DNA of 64,000 bases from Thermoactinomycetaceae bacterium (GCA_025449975.1 JANWIG010000054.1:1-64000), one strand, 5' to 3'. Shown: positions 8,219 through 16,755, counted from the first letter of the stretch. Notes: generated by a model from the sequence alone, not told the origin. Numbers and translations are program-made.

Positions 8219-8794
8219 ATGAATCTTTTGGAGGCGATTCGTACAAGACGCAGTATCCAAAAGATGAAACCGGATCCTGTTCCGCAATCGATGATTGAAC
8301 AGATCTTGGAAGCAGCTACTTGGGCTCCGAATCATTTTTTAACTGAACCTTGGCGATTTATCGTTTTACAAGGAGAAGGTCGTAAGCAACTGGGAAAGGT
8401 TTTTGCAGCGCTTTATGTGGACAAGCAAAGGGACGAAGGAATCAACCCTGATCTCTTAGAGAAGCAGGCAGAAAGAGCCTTGCGTGCGCCTGTGGTCATC
8501 TTGGTGATCGCAACACCCTCTCCCAAAAAACATATCCTTCCGCGCGAAGAGTTTGCTGCTTGTTGTGCGGGAGTACAAAATATGTTGCTTACAGCACATG
8601 CTTTGGGATTAGGAGCGATTTGGAGCACAGGTCCAGCTGCTACTCATCCCCGAACGAGAGAACTATTTTTATTAGAAGAGAGAGAAGAAGTAGTCGGTTT
8701 TATCTATATCGGCTATCCGGATCAATCTTTACCCAAAGGAAAAAGAACTCCATTTCAGCATAAAACGTTATGGTTAAATGATAAAATGACGTAA
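8219..8794 (+). CDS. Nitroreductase-family FMN oxidoreductase, Fur-regulated
   Basis: About 191 residues of the nitroreductase (PF00881) family, which bind FMN as dimers and reduce nitro compounds, quinones or flavins with NAD(P)H. Visible signatures are the N-terminal FMN-phosphate pattern AIRTRRSIQKMK, the AATWAPNHFLTEPWRFIV segment, and the mid-domain AACCAGVQNMLLTAHALGLGAIWSTG stretch (here split across lines of the protein). The in-frame GTG 8210 is an alternative start, lying 3 nt after AGAAGG; ATG 8219 has a 12-nt spacing. Starts further upstream are excluded because they would lie in the promoter and Fur box. The Fur site suggests a role in iron handling, for example as a ferric or flavin reductase; the true substrate is unknown. 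Confidence 0.85.
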   Translation: MNLLEAIRTRRSIQKMKPDPVPQSMIEQILEAATWAPNHFLTEPWRFIVLQGEGRKQLGKVFAALYVDKQRDEGINPDLLEKQAERALRAPVVILVIATPSPKKHILPREEFAACCAGVQNMLLTAHALGLGAIWSTGPAATHPRTRELFLLEEREEVVGFIYIGYPDQSLPKGKRTPFQHKTLWLNDKMT

Positions 8795-8795
8795 T

Positions 8796-8830
8796 CTCTC
8801 CATCTTCTTCGTCAGAGATGGAGGTTTTTT
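8796..8830 (+). terminator. Terminator after the nitroreductase gene
   Basis: CTCCATCT (8798-8805) pairs with AGATGGAG (8816-8823), followed by a run of T. Confidence 0.85.
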
Positions 8831-8930
8831 TATCTCTTTAAGATGTGATAACATAAGTGTGATAGATGATGAGATGGTTTTTTTCGACTGATTTGCTTAG
8901 GATTGGATGTTAATGATGGTGGTGACCAAA

Positions 8931-10043
8931 ATGGCAAAGATTGATTCAATTTTACAGCGAGCACTAAGTGGTGAACGCCTTGGTTTAGAAGATGGAATTG
9001 CCCTCTGGGAAAGTGATGAGATAGAGAAGATGGGCTCCGTGGCGAATCAGCTGATGTTACGGCGTCATCCTGAACCGATCACGACTTTTATCATCGGTCG
9101 GAATGTCAATTATTCCAATGTATGTGACACGTATTGTCGCTTTTGTGCTTTTTATCGTCGCCCGGGGCATGAAGAAGGATATGTGCTTTCGAACGAGGAG
9201 ATCTTCCAAAAAATTCAAGAGACTGTTGACGTTGGGGGAACGGAGATTTTGATGCAAGGAGGGACCAATCCGGATCTACCGTTTTCCTATTATACGAATC
9301 TATTGCGGGAAATTAAAAAACGTTTTCCAACGATCCATATGCACTCCTTTTCGCCGGCAGAGATCGTGAAGATGTCGGAGGTATCGGGTTTAAGCATCAA
9401 AGAAGTGATTCAAGAGTTAAAAGAGGCTGGTTTGGACTCGATTCCAGGGGGTGGTGCGGAAATTCTCGATGATCGCATTCGGATGAAAATTAGCCGTCTA
9501 AAAGGTTCGTGGCGTCAATGGATGGATGTGATGCAAACCGCTCATCGCTTGGGAATGTCAACAACAGCTACAATGGTGATCGGTTTTGGTGAAACGATTG
9601 AAGAGCGAATCAAACATTTGCTCCGGATTCGCCAGGCTCAAGATGAGACAAAAGGATTCTTAGCCTTTATCGTCTGGACTTTCCAACCAGATAATACCTA
9701 TTTAAAAAGAGAAAAGCTACCGCCTGAAGAATATTTAAAAGCGGTGGCGATTTGTCGCATCATGCTGGACAATATCGAGAACTTCCAATCTTCGTGGGTT
9801 ACGATGGGTCCGGAAATCGGAAAGCTCTCTTTGCATTATGGTTGCAATGATTTTGGCAGTACGATGATTGAAGAAAATGTGGTTTCAGCCGCTGGAACAG
9901 CCCATAAGGTAAACAATAATTTAGCGATTCAGCTGATTCGCGAAGCAGGTAAGATTCCTGCGCAGCGCAATACCAAATATGAGATTTTACGTGTGTTTGC
10001 GGAAGGTCAAATGGCGGAGAAGGATTTTATAATGCAAAATTGA
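8931..10043 (+). CDS. mqnC: Cyclic dehypoxanthinyl futalosine synthase (radical SAM)
   Basis: Radical-SAM enzyme of the futalosine route to menaquinone; it cyclises dehypoxanthine futalosine. The 370-residue protein has the cluster motif CDTYCRFC (Cys65, Cys69, Cys72) in the MqnC-type context NVNYSNVCDTYCRFCAFYRRP, then EILMQGGTNPDLPFSYY and MHSFSPAEI. The related MqnE has a different spacing context, so MqnC is the better call. I chose ATG 8931, 6 nt after GGTGGTGA; in-frame ATG codons at 8907, 8913 and 8916 are alternatives. It is flanked by terminators on both sides and so is probably transcribed alone. No other mqn genes are in the window. Confidence 0.92.
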   Translation: MAKIDSILQRALSGERLGLEDGIALWESDEIEKMGSVANQLMLRRHPEPITTFIIGRNVNYSNVCDTYCRFCAFYRRPGHEEGYVLSNEEIFQKIQETVDVGGTEILMQGGTNPDLPFSYYTNLLREIKKRFPTIHMHSFSPAEIVKMSEVSGLSIKEVIQELKEAGLDSIPGGGAEILDDRIRMKISRLKGSWRQWMDVMQTAHRLGMSTTATMVIGFGETIEERIKHLLRIRQAQDETKGFLAFIVWTFQPDNTYLKREKLPPEEYLKAVAICRIMLDNIENFQSSWVTMGPEIGKLSLHYGCNDFGSTMIEENVVSAAGTAHKVNNNLAIQLIREAGKIPAQRNTKYEILRVFAEGQMAEKDFIMQN

Positions 10044-10052
10044 CCATCATTG

Positions 10053-10091
10053 CCACTTGTGAGAGATGTTTTTCTTCACGAGTGGTTTTTT
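10053..10091 (+). terminator. Terminator after mqnC
   Basis: CCACTTGTGA pairs with TCACGAGTGG (one G-U) and is followed by TTTTTT. Confidence 0.85.
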
Positions 10092-10224
10092 AGATAGGTC
10101 AGATGAGTAGATCATTATTAAAAAAAGACAGGATCCCCTTTTAGAGGCGTGGGATGTATAACTAGGAGGAAATATCCATATAATAACAAAAATAACTGAC
10201 GTGGGTAGGAAAGGAGTGGGGAGA

Positions 10225-11121
10225 ATGGATTATTTCCTATCCATACCCCAACGGGATCCAGATATCATTACCAAATTACGTCGACGTTTATCTGCACTGA
10301 TCATATATTTACGCGAATTGGGTCTGTATTGTTGGTATGAGGAATATGAGAACAAAATCCGCCATTTTTTTTATTGGCAGACGGTCAACCATGGGGAAAA
10401 AGCAAATCAAAAAATCCGGGAGGAACTGGGAAAAGTTTTGGCTTGTTTTATCTGTGAGGTGGAAGAGCCATTTGTGATCAGAAAAATGATTCAAAAAATG
10501 CTACCATTTCCTTATCAACCGGATGTGATTCAAATCGAAGCACGTACAAGGAAAATGCTCGAGAAAAACAACTACCAGCTATCACCCGATCTTCGTTCAC
10601 TCGATTATCGTGAAGTTCTTGGCGAGCAAATTGCAACATTTTTATCTAAAAACAGTCAACTGGCTTTAGATGGGTATGCTTGTTTTCGTATGGGGCTTCG
10701 ACGAAAAGAAATGACAGACTTGATCAAACAAGAGATAGAAGATTATTTGCTAAATAAAGAGTATAACGAGTTTATTCAGCTTCTACGCTATTTTGTATCG
10801 GTGCAAACATCGCGAATCGCTCTGGTACATGTGATTCATCGGGGGAATAAAAGATTTCAACTACTACATGCAGATGGATTTCCTTTGAAGCTCAAAGATG
10901 TAGATGGGGTTTGGCAAGAAGTAGCAGAGCAAACCGCGTCTTATGAGGATTTTATTGTTAGCACCTTGCTTACCATTGCCCCTGAACGTGTTATTTTACA
11001 TACCAAATATCCCGAAGAAAATGTGATCCGTACTTTATTACAAATTTTTGAAGGACGGATTATGGTTTGCCATGGGTGCAATGAATGTGAGCTGTCCATC
11101 AATTTCCCTGAGGATGCTTGA
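10225..11121 (+). CDS. ytxC: Putative sporulation protein YtxC
   Basis: 298-residue protein of the YtxC family, known from endospore formers and located between dnaI and thrS in B. subtilis. The biochemical function is unknown. It looks soluble and mostly helical, with a C-terminal segment FIVSTLLTIAPERVILHTKYPEENVIRTL followed by a Cys-containing tail (CHGCNECEL) that is worth noting. The start is ATG 10225 after GGAAAGGAGTGGGGAGA; the GTG at 10201 is in frame but less well placed. The end of the gene contains the -35 element of the next leader. Confidence 0.82.
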   Translation: MDYFLSIPQRDPDIITKLRRRLSALIIYLRELGLYCWYEEYENKIRHFFYWQTVNHGEKANQKIREELGKVLACFICEVEEPFVIRKMIQKMLPFPYQPDVIQIEARTRKMLEKNNYQLSPDLRSLDYREVLGEQIATFLSKNSQLALDGYACFRMGLRRKEMTDLIKQEIEDYLLNKEYNEFIQLLRYFVSVQTSRIALVHVIHRGNKRFQLLHADGFPLKLKDVDGVWQEVAEQTASYEDFIVSTLLTIAPERVILHTKYPEENVIRTLLQIFEGRIMVCHGCNECELSINFPEDA

Positions 11122-11276
11122 CGGTGAGGTGACTTTTAATATAAAATAACCATGATACAAGAGTGATTTTTTTAAAAGCCATTGTCATCAACGACCATGG
11201 ACGATGCGTTAAGATGATAATCAATAAGGGTGGAACCACAGACACTCCGTCCCAATAGGGAGGGGTGTTTTTTTGT
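11118..11276 (+). promoter_or_regulatory. Truncated T-box-like attenuator with its own promoter (thrS leader remnant?)
   Basis: TTGACG (11118-11123), 16 nt, TATAAA (11140-11145) gives a promoter at the ytxC stop. The transcript would form a hairpin (TTGTCATC 11182-11189 with GATGATAA 11213-11220), then the T-box core AGGGTGGAACC (11227-11237), then a terminator (ACACTCCGTCCC 11242-11253 with GGGAGGGGTGT 11258-11268, T7). This is the tail of a T-box leader, but the roughly 200-nt Stem I/II part and the thrS gene expected here are missing. It now stands 230 bp upstream of infC. Confidence 0.65.
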
Positions 11277-11360
11277 TATTTTTTTGTTAAAATGAATCCA
11301 AATGGCAGAAGCTTGTTGCTTGACTAGATTGTTTTACCATGATAAGATAATGTCATTGTT

Positions 11361-11470
11361 GTAAGTAGAAGCGCCCGCTTCTCACCTGGTCGACGCGAAA
11401 GGCTGTTGCTAGGTTCCCAGTATACATCCATTGACTAGGGTAAAGTGTGGGCGCATGCCCGCTTTTTTTT
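11361..11470 (+). promoter_or_regulatory. Ribosomal protein L20 leader of infC-rpmI-rplT
   Basis: Structured leader ending in an intrinsic terminator (GTGGGC 11447-11452 with GCCCGC 11457-11462, then T8). An upstream hairpin AGAAGCGCCCGCTTCT (11367-11382) contains GCGCCCGC, which is complementary to the terminator's 5' arm GTGGGCGC (11447-11454), giving an antiterminator alternative. In Bacillus this leader binds L20 for autogenous control; the same logic is inferred here. Confidence 0.85.
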
Positions 11471-11504
11471 GTTCTCAAAAATTTTTAGAGGTAGGTGGCA
11501 AGTT

Positions 11505-12020
11505 ATCAGCAAGGAACAGCAACTGGTCAACGAAGCGATTCGTGCACGTGAAGTTCGGTTGATCGGTCCCAATGGAGATCAGTTAGGTATTAAGCCATTG
11601 AAAGAGGCTCTTCGGCTAGCTCAGGAGATAAACCTGGATCTTGTGAATGTAGCTCCACAAGCGAAACCGCCTGTCTGTCGGATTATGGACTATGGTAAGT
11701 ATCGTTATGAACAAAGCAAACGGGAAAAGGAAGCGCGCAAAAAACAGAAAACCATTCAAGTAAAAGAGATTCGTCTTAGTCCCACGATCGATGAGAACGA
11801 TGTGCGTACCAAGCTGAACTCAGTCAAAAAGTTTTTGAAAAAAGGGGATAAAGTAAAGCTGAGCATTCGCTTTCGCGGACGAGAAATCACTCATCAAGAG
11901 ATCGGGAGAAAAGTTTTAGATCGGATTGCTGAGTCAGTCAAAGATCTATCTGAAATTGAACGTTTACCAAAAGTTGAAGGTCGACAAATGATTATGATCT
12001 TAACACCGAAACAGCAGTAG
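11505..12020 (+). CDS. infC: Translation initiation factor IF-3, probable AUC start
   Basis: IF-3 binds the 30S subunit, prevents premature 50S joining and checks start-codon selection. The frame encodes [21 protein letters not shown], matching the Bacillus N-terminus, with the [16 protein letters not shown] core and the C-terminal domain ([13 protein letters not shown]). No ATG/GTG/TTG lies at the right place: the codon 6 nt after the SD-like AGGTGG (11493-11498) is ATC at 11505 (GTT at 11502 is adjacent). A non-canonical AUU/AUC/AUA start used for autoregulation by IF-3 is well known for infC. An upstream GTG at 11445 lies inside the terminator. First gene of infC-rpmI-rplT. Confidence 0.93.
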   Translation: MSKEQQLVNEAIRAREVRLIGPNGDQLGIKPLKEALRLAQEINLDLVNVAPQAKPPVCRIMDYGKYRYEQSKREKEARKKQKTIQVKEIRLSPTIDENDVRTKLNSVKKFLKKGDKVKLSIRFRGREITHQEIGRKVLDRIAESVKDLSEIERLPKVEGRQMIMILTPKQQ

Positions 12021-12040
12021 TCATGAGGAGGAAGCAGTTT

Positions 12041-12238
12041 ATGCCTAAAATGAAAACCAAGCGCGCCGCTGCAAAGCGCTTTAGTAAAACTGGCTCCGGA
12101 AAAATCAAACGGAATCATGCTTTTCATCGTCACTTGCTGGAAGGAAAAACGATGAAGCGGAAACGCAAACTTCGTAAGAGCGGAATCATGAGCCCTGGCG
12201 ATGTAAAACGTATTAAGGATCTAATCACTTATAAATAG
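12041..12238 (+). CDS. rpmI: 50S ribosomal protein L35
   Basis: 65-residue basic protein bL35: [24 protein letters not shown], with the typical Lys/Arg-rich C-terminus ending [15 protein letters not shown] 12041 is preceded by ATGAGGAGGAAGC, which is a strong SD, so the in-frame ATG at 12023 is not used. It lies 20 nt after infC and 31 nt before rplT, in one operon under the L20 leader. Confidence 0.97.
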   Translation: MPKMKTKRAAAKRFSKTGSGKIKRNHAFHRHLLEGKTMKRKRKLRKSGIMSPGDVKRIKDLITYK

Positions 12239-12269
12239 AACGAATGGAAGTTAGCAGGAGGGATTCACT

Positions 12270-12623
12270 GTGGCAAGAGTAAAGGGTGGAACGGTAACCC
12301 GTCGTCGTCGTAAAAAAGTACTAAAGCTTGCACGTGGTTACTTTGGTTCAAAACATAGATTATTCCGTACAGCGAAGCAGCAAGTTATGAAATCGTGGAT
12401 GTACGCTTATCGTGATCGCCGTCAACGCAAACGCGATTTCCGTAAACTATGGATTACCCGGATCAATGCTGCTGCACGGATGCATGGTCTTTCTTATAGC
12501 CGGTTTATGCATGGTTTAAAGCTTGCAGGAGTAGATATTAATCGTAAAATGCTCGCTGAGTTAGCTGTCTCAGATGAAAAAGCATTTGCTGAACTAGCGA
12601 ATGTAGCAAAAAACAGCAAGTAA
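12270..12623 (+). CDS. rplT: 50S ribosomal protein L20
   Basis: 117-residue bL20, an early 23S rRNA-binding assembly protein and, in Bacillus, the repressor of its own operon through the leader. The N-terminus [29 protein letters not shown] is the extended rRNA-binding arm (basic, no hydrophobic core), followed by the globular domain [23 protein letters not shown] start at 12270 after GGAGGG. A terminator follows at 12670-12710. Confidence 0.97.
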   Translation: MARVKGGTVTRRRRKKVLKLARGYFGSKHRLFRTAKQQVMKSWMYAYRDRRQRKRDFRKLWITRINAAARMHGLSYSRFMHGLKLAGVDINRKMLAELAVSDEKAFAELANVAKNSK

Positions 12624-12669
12624 ATCGTCGAAAAGAGATTGGATCTCTTTGGAGATGACCAGCTTTGTG

Positions 12670-12710
12670 CAAAAGAGGGTGACTCTTTCCTTTTGGGTCA
12701 CCCCCTTTTG
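12670..12710 (+). terminator. Terminator of infC-rpmI-rplT
   Basis: CAAAAGAGGGTGAC (12670-12683) pairs with GTCACCCCCTTTTG (12697-12710), 13 of 14 bp. Confidence 0.85.
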
Positions 12711-12787
12711 CATGAGATCGCAACATACGAGCAAAAACCACCTTCTCAGGTGGCACGGGATCCTCTTCTTTAAGAACGAGGGATTTC

Positions 12788-13204
12788 TTATTTGAGTTTA
12801 TTAAAAATATCTAATAAAATCTGTAGCTCTTCGGTGGATAAGTCATTAAACTTTTCTTGGAAGTATTTTCGTTTTTTCTTATTGATTCGCTGGATTTTGG
12901 AGGATCCTTCTTTGGTTATATATACTTCTACTACTCGTTTGTCTAATGAAGAACGTTGTCTTCGAACCAAGTCTTTTTTTTCCAGTTGATCGACAACATG
13001 GGTAATATGACTGACAGATACATGAAAGTCTTGTGCTAATTCCGTAATGGTCTGGGGATTTTTGATCGATAAGCAGTAAAGAAGGTTGTCTTCAGCACCC
13101 GTAATGTCATCTTGTAGAATTCGTTTCATATCTTTTTTAAACTCACGAAAGACACGTAAAAGGGTCTTCTCAAGTTCAAGGAAGATTTTCATTCGTGTTG
13201 CCAT
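12788..13204 (-). CDS. MarR-family transcriptional regulator
   Basis: 138-residue winged-helix regulator. The wHTH segment reads TITELAQDFHVSVSHITHVVDQLEKKDLVRRQRSSLDKRVVEVYITKEG (wing DKR, given here as its key residues in context), flanked by helices that make the dimer. The frame stays open to 13243, but none of the ATGs (13243, 13204, 13192) has a nearby SD. A consensus TTAGGAGGT lies at 13339-13331, and an inverted repeat between it and ATG 13204 would bring the two together, so I choose ATG 13204. The promoter and a palindromic operator lie upstream. Ligand and regulon are unknown; no co-transcribed gene is present. Confidence 0.85.
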   Translation of the reverse strand: MATRMKIFLELEKTLLRVFREFKKDMKRILQDDITGAEDNLLYCLSIKNPQTITELAQDFHVSVSHITHVVDQLEKKDLVRRQRSSLDKRVVEVYITKEGSSKIQRINKKKRKYFQEKFNDLSTEELQILLDIFNKLK

Positions 13205-13339
13205 GGTGATGTTGATTGCTAAAGATATAGACAGCGGATTCATAACAAAAATAGAATCATGATGATAATGTTATAATTTCATCGAGTAATTTATAAAACT
13301 AGGTTGTCTATATGCTGATTAGCAATAAAAACCTCCTAA
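13202..13339 (-). promoter_or_regulatory. Structured marR leader bridging a distant SD to the start codon
   Basis: SD TTAGGAGGT (13339-13331), then TTTT, then TTAGCAAT/GTCTATAT (+ strand 13319-13326 and 13306-13313), which pair with ATTGCTAA (13215-13222) and ATATAGAC (13225-13232). That is 8 + 8 bp around a small internal loop, enclosing 73 nt. The 3' arm ends 10 nt before ATG 13204. Folded, the SD-to-ATG spacing is about 14 nt instead of about 126. A 5-codon ORF (TTG 13325, TAG) could also use the SD. Confidence 0.6.
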
Positions 13340-13345
13340 ATATAT

Positions 13346-13404
13346 ACTAGTAGACTAGTTTAAATTTTGAAATAAAATATAACATATATAGAGTGAAAAT
13401 ACAA
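13346..13404 (-). promoter_or_regulatory. marR promoter and candidate operator
   Basis: Minus strand TTGTAT (13404-13399), 17 nt, TATATT (13381-13376). ACTAGTAGACTAGT (+ strand 13346-13359), with two ACTAGT half-sites, lies at about +10 to +23 of the transcript, a position suited to autorepression. Confidence 0.5.
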
Positions 13405-13594
13405 TAACTCTCATAAGATAATATTTAATTATTTTATGGAAAATTTACTTGTTAAGAAGTCTTATTTTTATCTGTATGGGCTTTTCTATCATTGGAAATG
13501 AGACTGTTTTTGTGTTTTCTTAAAGGATCAGGTTTGCAGAGAAAGTAAAAAATAGAAGTTCATTAAATGAATAATAGAAATTTCCTTTATGCTA
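13405..13594. other. AT-rich spacer between divergent marR and the leu operon
   Basis: No ORF, tRNA or convincing hairpin seen. It separates the divergent promoters at 13376-13404 (minus) and 13595-13624 (plus). Confidence 0.6.
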
Positions 13595-13985
13595 TTGACA
13601 ACATTAAAATCATATGGATATAATAACATCTAAATAAAAGAAAAACTGTTTTGTTCTAACATTGATGAGCGAAATCATTTTTAAATCCATACATGTTGAA
13701 GACAATGAAGAGGACAGGTGGTTAATTGGCGTGATTCAGAGAGTCCGGGGGTGGTGAAACCGGAACCGCAATTCTCCACAACTCACCTCTGAGTCGGGGA
13801 TCGAAAAGTCTTCTGACCTAGTAGATTGCTTCCGGTGGTTCCGTTATAACTAAAGTCTAGGATTTTATTCTGGACTTACGGAGGTCGTCTCCCGCGAGGG
13901 AGCGGCGAAGTTGGGTGGTACCGCGAACCTTTTTCGCCCCAATTACATCAAGCTGGTGTAGTTGGGATGGAAAAGGTTTTTTATT
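13595..13985 (+). promoter_or_regulatory. Promoter and leucine T-box leader of leuABCD
   Basis: TTGACA (13595-13600), 18 nt, TATAAT (13619-13624). The leader has the Stem I region from about 13700, a specifier context AACTCACC with codon CTC (13782-13784, Leu; same A-NNN-AC context as the Phe leader in this window), the T-box core TGGGTGGTACCGCG (13912-13925) and a terminator (CCCCAATTACATC with GGTGTAGTTGGG, then T-run to 13985). Uncharged tRNA-Leu should allow read-through into leuA. Confidence 0.93.
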
Positions 13986-14098
13986 TCCTGCAATTTTTTG
14001 GAACTAAGAAACCTTTATTTAAATGATAAATAAAAAATTCACGATCTACGATTTCAAACCATGTTTACAGACTAAAATGAAGAGAGGGAATATTCGGT

Positions 14099-15640
14099 AT
14101 GGGAAAAGTTCAAATTTTTGATACAACGTTGCGCGATGGTGAACAATCTCCAGGTGTCAATTTGAGTCCAGAAGAAAAAGTCGAGATCGCGGTTCAATTG
14201 GAAAGATTGGGTGTCAATATTATTGAGGCCGGATTTGCAGCCTCTTCTCCTGGTGACTTCCATTCGGTAAAAATGATTGCGGATCGCTTAAAAGATACCT
14301 CCGTTTGTAGCTTGTCTCGCTCGGTAAAACGAGATATGGATCAAGCTTGGGAAGCATTGAAAGGGGCCGTTTTCCCTCGCTTACACGTTTTTATCGCTAC
14401 TTCTCCGATTCACCGTGAATACAAATTGCGGATGGATCAAGATCAGATTTTAGAACGGGTGGACCAAGTGGTTCGCTATGGTAAAAAACTGTTTCCAGTC
14501 GTACAGTTTTCGGCTGAAGATGCAGGACGAACCGAGATTGAATTTTTGTGTCGGGTTGTCGATAAAGCGATTCGCGCTGGAGCAGATGTGATCAATATTC
14601 CGGATACCGTCGGTTATTTGACACCGATTGAGTATGCCAATATCTTTACCCAACTGCAACAAAATGTGCCTGATATCGATAAGGTGATTTTAAGTTGCCA
14701 TTGTCATGACGATTTGGGCATGGCAGTCGCCAATAGCTTGGCTGCGGTGCAAGCTGGAGCAAGACAAGTAGAAGGAACGATTAATGGAATTGGTGAAAGA
14801 GCAGGAAATGCGGCGATTGAAGAAGTCGTGATGGCTTTGAAAACACGGGAAGCCTTTTTTAAAAAGCAGACGACGATCAAACATCAAGAAATCGCCCGCA
14901 CGAGTCGCTTAGTAAGCAAATTGACTGGTATGACTGTTCAACGGAATAAAGCGATTGTTGGAGACAATGCTTTTGCTCATGAGTCGGGCATCCACCAAGA
15001 CGGAATGCTTAAAAACAAAGAGACTTATGAGATCATGACTCCGGAAACAGTCGGAATTGATGAAAGTCGTTTGGTTTTAGGGAAGCACTCTGGGCGTCAT
15101 GCCTTTAAGAAACGGTTAGAAATTTTGGGTTATCCGCAGAGCGAAGAACAAATCAATGTTTTGTTTGCTCGTTTTAAAGAATTGGCAGACCGGAAAAAAG
15201 AGATTAATGATGAAGATTTGATTGCTCTAGTGGAAGAAAGAGTCGGCGAAGGAACCGAATATTATAAGCTGGAATCTTTCCAAGTCTCCTATGGTAGCCA
15301 CACTGTACCGACGGCATCCATCCAAGTGAGAAACCAAGTGGATAATACGATCATGGAAGAAGCTGCTTGTGGCAATGGTTCCGTTGATGCCATTTTTAAA
15401 ACAGTCGATCGGATGATCGGGGAAAAAGTAGAGCTTACTGATTTTAAAATTCACTCTGTTACGCAAGGAAAAGATGCTTTGGGAGAAGTTTCTGTCCAGC
15501 TGCAACAAGATGAGATCACTGTTCGTGGTCGCGGCGTAAGTACGGATATATTGGAAGCATCCGCACGGGCGTATATCGATGCCATCAATCGGCTGAAGAG
15601 AAGAAAAGAAGCCATGAAAACAGTAGATTATTCAAGATAA
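14099..15640 (+). CDS. leuA: 2-Isopropylmalate synthase
   Basis: First committed enzyme of leucine synthesis: acetyl-CoA + 2-oxoisovalerate gives 2-isopropylmalate. The 513 residues start with VQIFDTTLRDGEQSPGV, the metal-binding HMGL-like TIM barrel signature; the second motif VEGTINGIGERAGNAAIEEV and the metal-binding HCHDDLGMAVAN are intact. The C-terminal LeuA regulatory domain (about residues 385-500) is present, so leucine feedback inhibition is expected. ATG 14099 follows GAGAGGGA. First gene of leuABCD under the T-box; the ilv genes that precede leu in B. subtilis are not here. Confidence 0.97.
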   Translation: MGKVQIFDTTLRDGEQSPGVNLSPEEKVEIAVQLERLGVNIIEAGFAASSPGDFHSVKMIADRLKDTSVCSLSRSVKRDMDQAWEALKGAVFPRLHVFIATSPIHREYKLRMDQDQILERVDQVVRYGKKLFPVVQFSAEDAGRTEIEFLCRVVDKAIRAGADVINIPDTVGYLTPIEYANIFTQLQQNVPDIDKVILSCHCHDDLGMAVANSLAAVQAGARQVEGTINGIGERAGNAAIEEVVMALKTREAFFKKQTTIKHQEIARTSRLVSKLTGMTVQRNKAIVGDNAFAHESGIHQDGMLKNKETYEIMTPETVGIDESRLVLGKHSGRHAFKKRLEILGYPQSEEQINVLFARFKELADRKKEINDEDLIALVEERVGEGTEYYKLESFQVSYGSHTVPTASIQVRNQVDNTIMEEAACGNGSVDAIFKTVDRMIGEKVELTDFKIHSVTQGKDALGEVSVQLQQDEITVRGRGVSTDILEASARAYIDAINRLKRRKEAMKTVDYSR

Positions 15641-15652
15641 GGTGGTAGAACG

Positions 15653-16738
15653 ATGAATCAAGTAAAAAAGATTGCCGTCATCCCGGGGGATGGAATTGGT
15701 CCTGAGATTGTCGCAGAAGCAGTCAAGGTACTGCGCCAAATTGAAAAAATGTTTGGCTATACCTTTGATTTTCAATATGTCATCGCTGGTGGTTCAGCCA
15801 TTGATCAGGTAGGGAATCCCCTACCTGAGGAAACCCTCTCTACTTGCCTAGCGGCAGATGCAGTTTTACTTGGGGCAGTGGGAGGACCCAAATGGGATCA
15901 AAATCCACCGGAGCTAAGACCGGAAAAGGCTTTGCTCGCGTTACGAAAAGAGCTAGGTCTCTACGCTAATCTGCGGCCGGTCAGCTTGATTGAAGGATTA
16001 GAAAAGCGCTCTACTTTGCGTCCCGATGTCGTCGAAGGGGTGGATCTCATCGTCGTTCGGGAATTGACAGGTGGAATCTATTTTGGAGAGAAACAACGGA
16101 ATCAGTCGGAGCAAGGGGAATTCGCGAGCGACTTGCTGATCTATTACGATTATGAAATCGAGCGGATTGTCCGCCTGAGCTTTGAAATGGCGATGAAGCG
16201 GAGAAAATTCCTTACTTCAGTAGATAAAGCCAATGTGCTTGAAAGTTCGCGTTTATGGCGGTCTGTGGTCGAGCGGGTGGCTAAAGATTATCCAGAAGTG
16301 ACCGTCGAGCATATGCTTGTGGACAATTGTGCGATGCAAATTGTTCGCCAACCCGCTCATTTCGATGTCGTCGTTACAGAAAATATGTTTGGTGATATTT
16401 TAAGTGATGAAGCGGCTGTCATTACCGGCTCAATCGGCTTGTTGCCATCGGCTAGCCTCGGGGAAGGACAAATGGCTTTATACGAACCGATTCACGGTTC
16501 AGCCCCAGATATTGCTGGAAAAGGAATTGCCAATCCAAGTGCTACTATTTTATCTACGGCGATGATGATGCGTTACTCTTTTGGTGATGAAAAAGCAGCT
16601 CAGGCGATTGAAGAAGCGGTCAAAGCGGTAATTGGTCGTGGGGAGGTTACGGTCGATCTAGCTCCTGCTGGTCAACAAGCGTTAAGTACGGCGGAGTTTG
16701 GGGATCGCGTGGTTGAGCAGTTGGTACAAAGAAAGTAG
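15653..16738 (+). CDS. leuB: 3-Isopropylmalate dehydrogenase
   Basis: NAD-dependent oxidative decarboxylation of 3-isopropylmalate. 361 residues with the N-terminal [22 protein letters not shown], the substrate loop [22 protein letters not shown] (Arg residues for the isopropylmalate carboxylates), and the signature [19 protein letters not shown] with catalytic Asp residues. The Lys/Tyr pair is covered by [10 protein letters not shown] and SVDKANVL. It starts 12 nt after leuA behind AAGGTGGT and is followed by leuC after 17 nt. Confidence 0.97.
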   Translation: MNQVKKIAVIPGDGIGPEIVAEAVKVLRQIEKMFGYTFDFQYVIAGGSAIDQVGNPLPEETLSTCLAADAVLLGAVGGPKWDQNPPELRPEKALLALRKELGLYANLRPVSLIEGLEKRSTLRPDVVEGVDLIVVRELTGGIYFGEKQRNQSEQGEFASDLLIYYDYEIERIVRLSFEMAMKRRKFLTSVDKANVLESSRLWRSVVERVAKDYPEVTVEHMLVDNCAMQIVRQPAHFDVVVTENMFGDILSDEAAVITGSIGLLPSASLGEGQMALYEPIHGSAPDIAGKGIANPSATILSTAMMMRYSFGDEKAAQAIEEAVKAVIGRGEVTVDLAPAGQQALSTAEFGDRVVEQLVQRK

Positions 16739-16755
16739 AAACCGAGGTGAAGCAA

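Noticed and set aside
13244-13594. Possible gene in the AT-rich spacer behind the SD at 13331-13339
   Set aside because: Only a 5-codon frame follows that SD directly. The spacer has stops in all frames.
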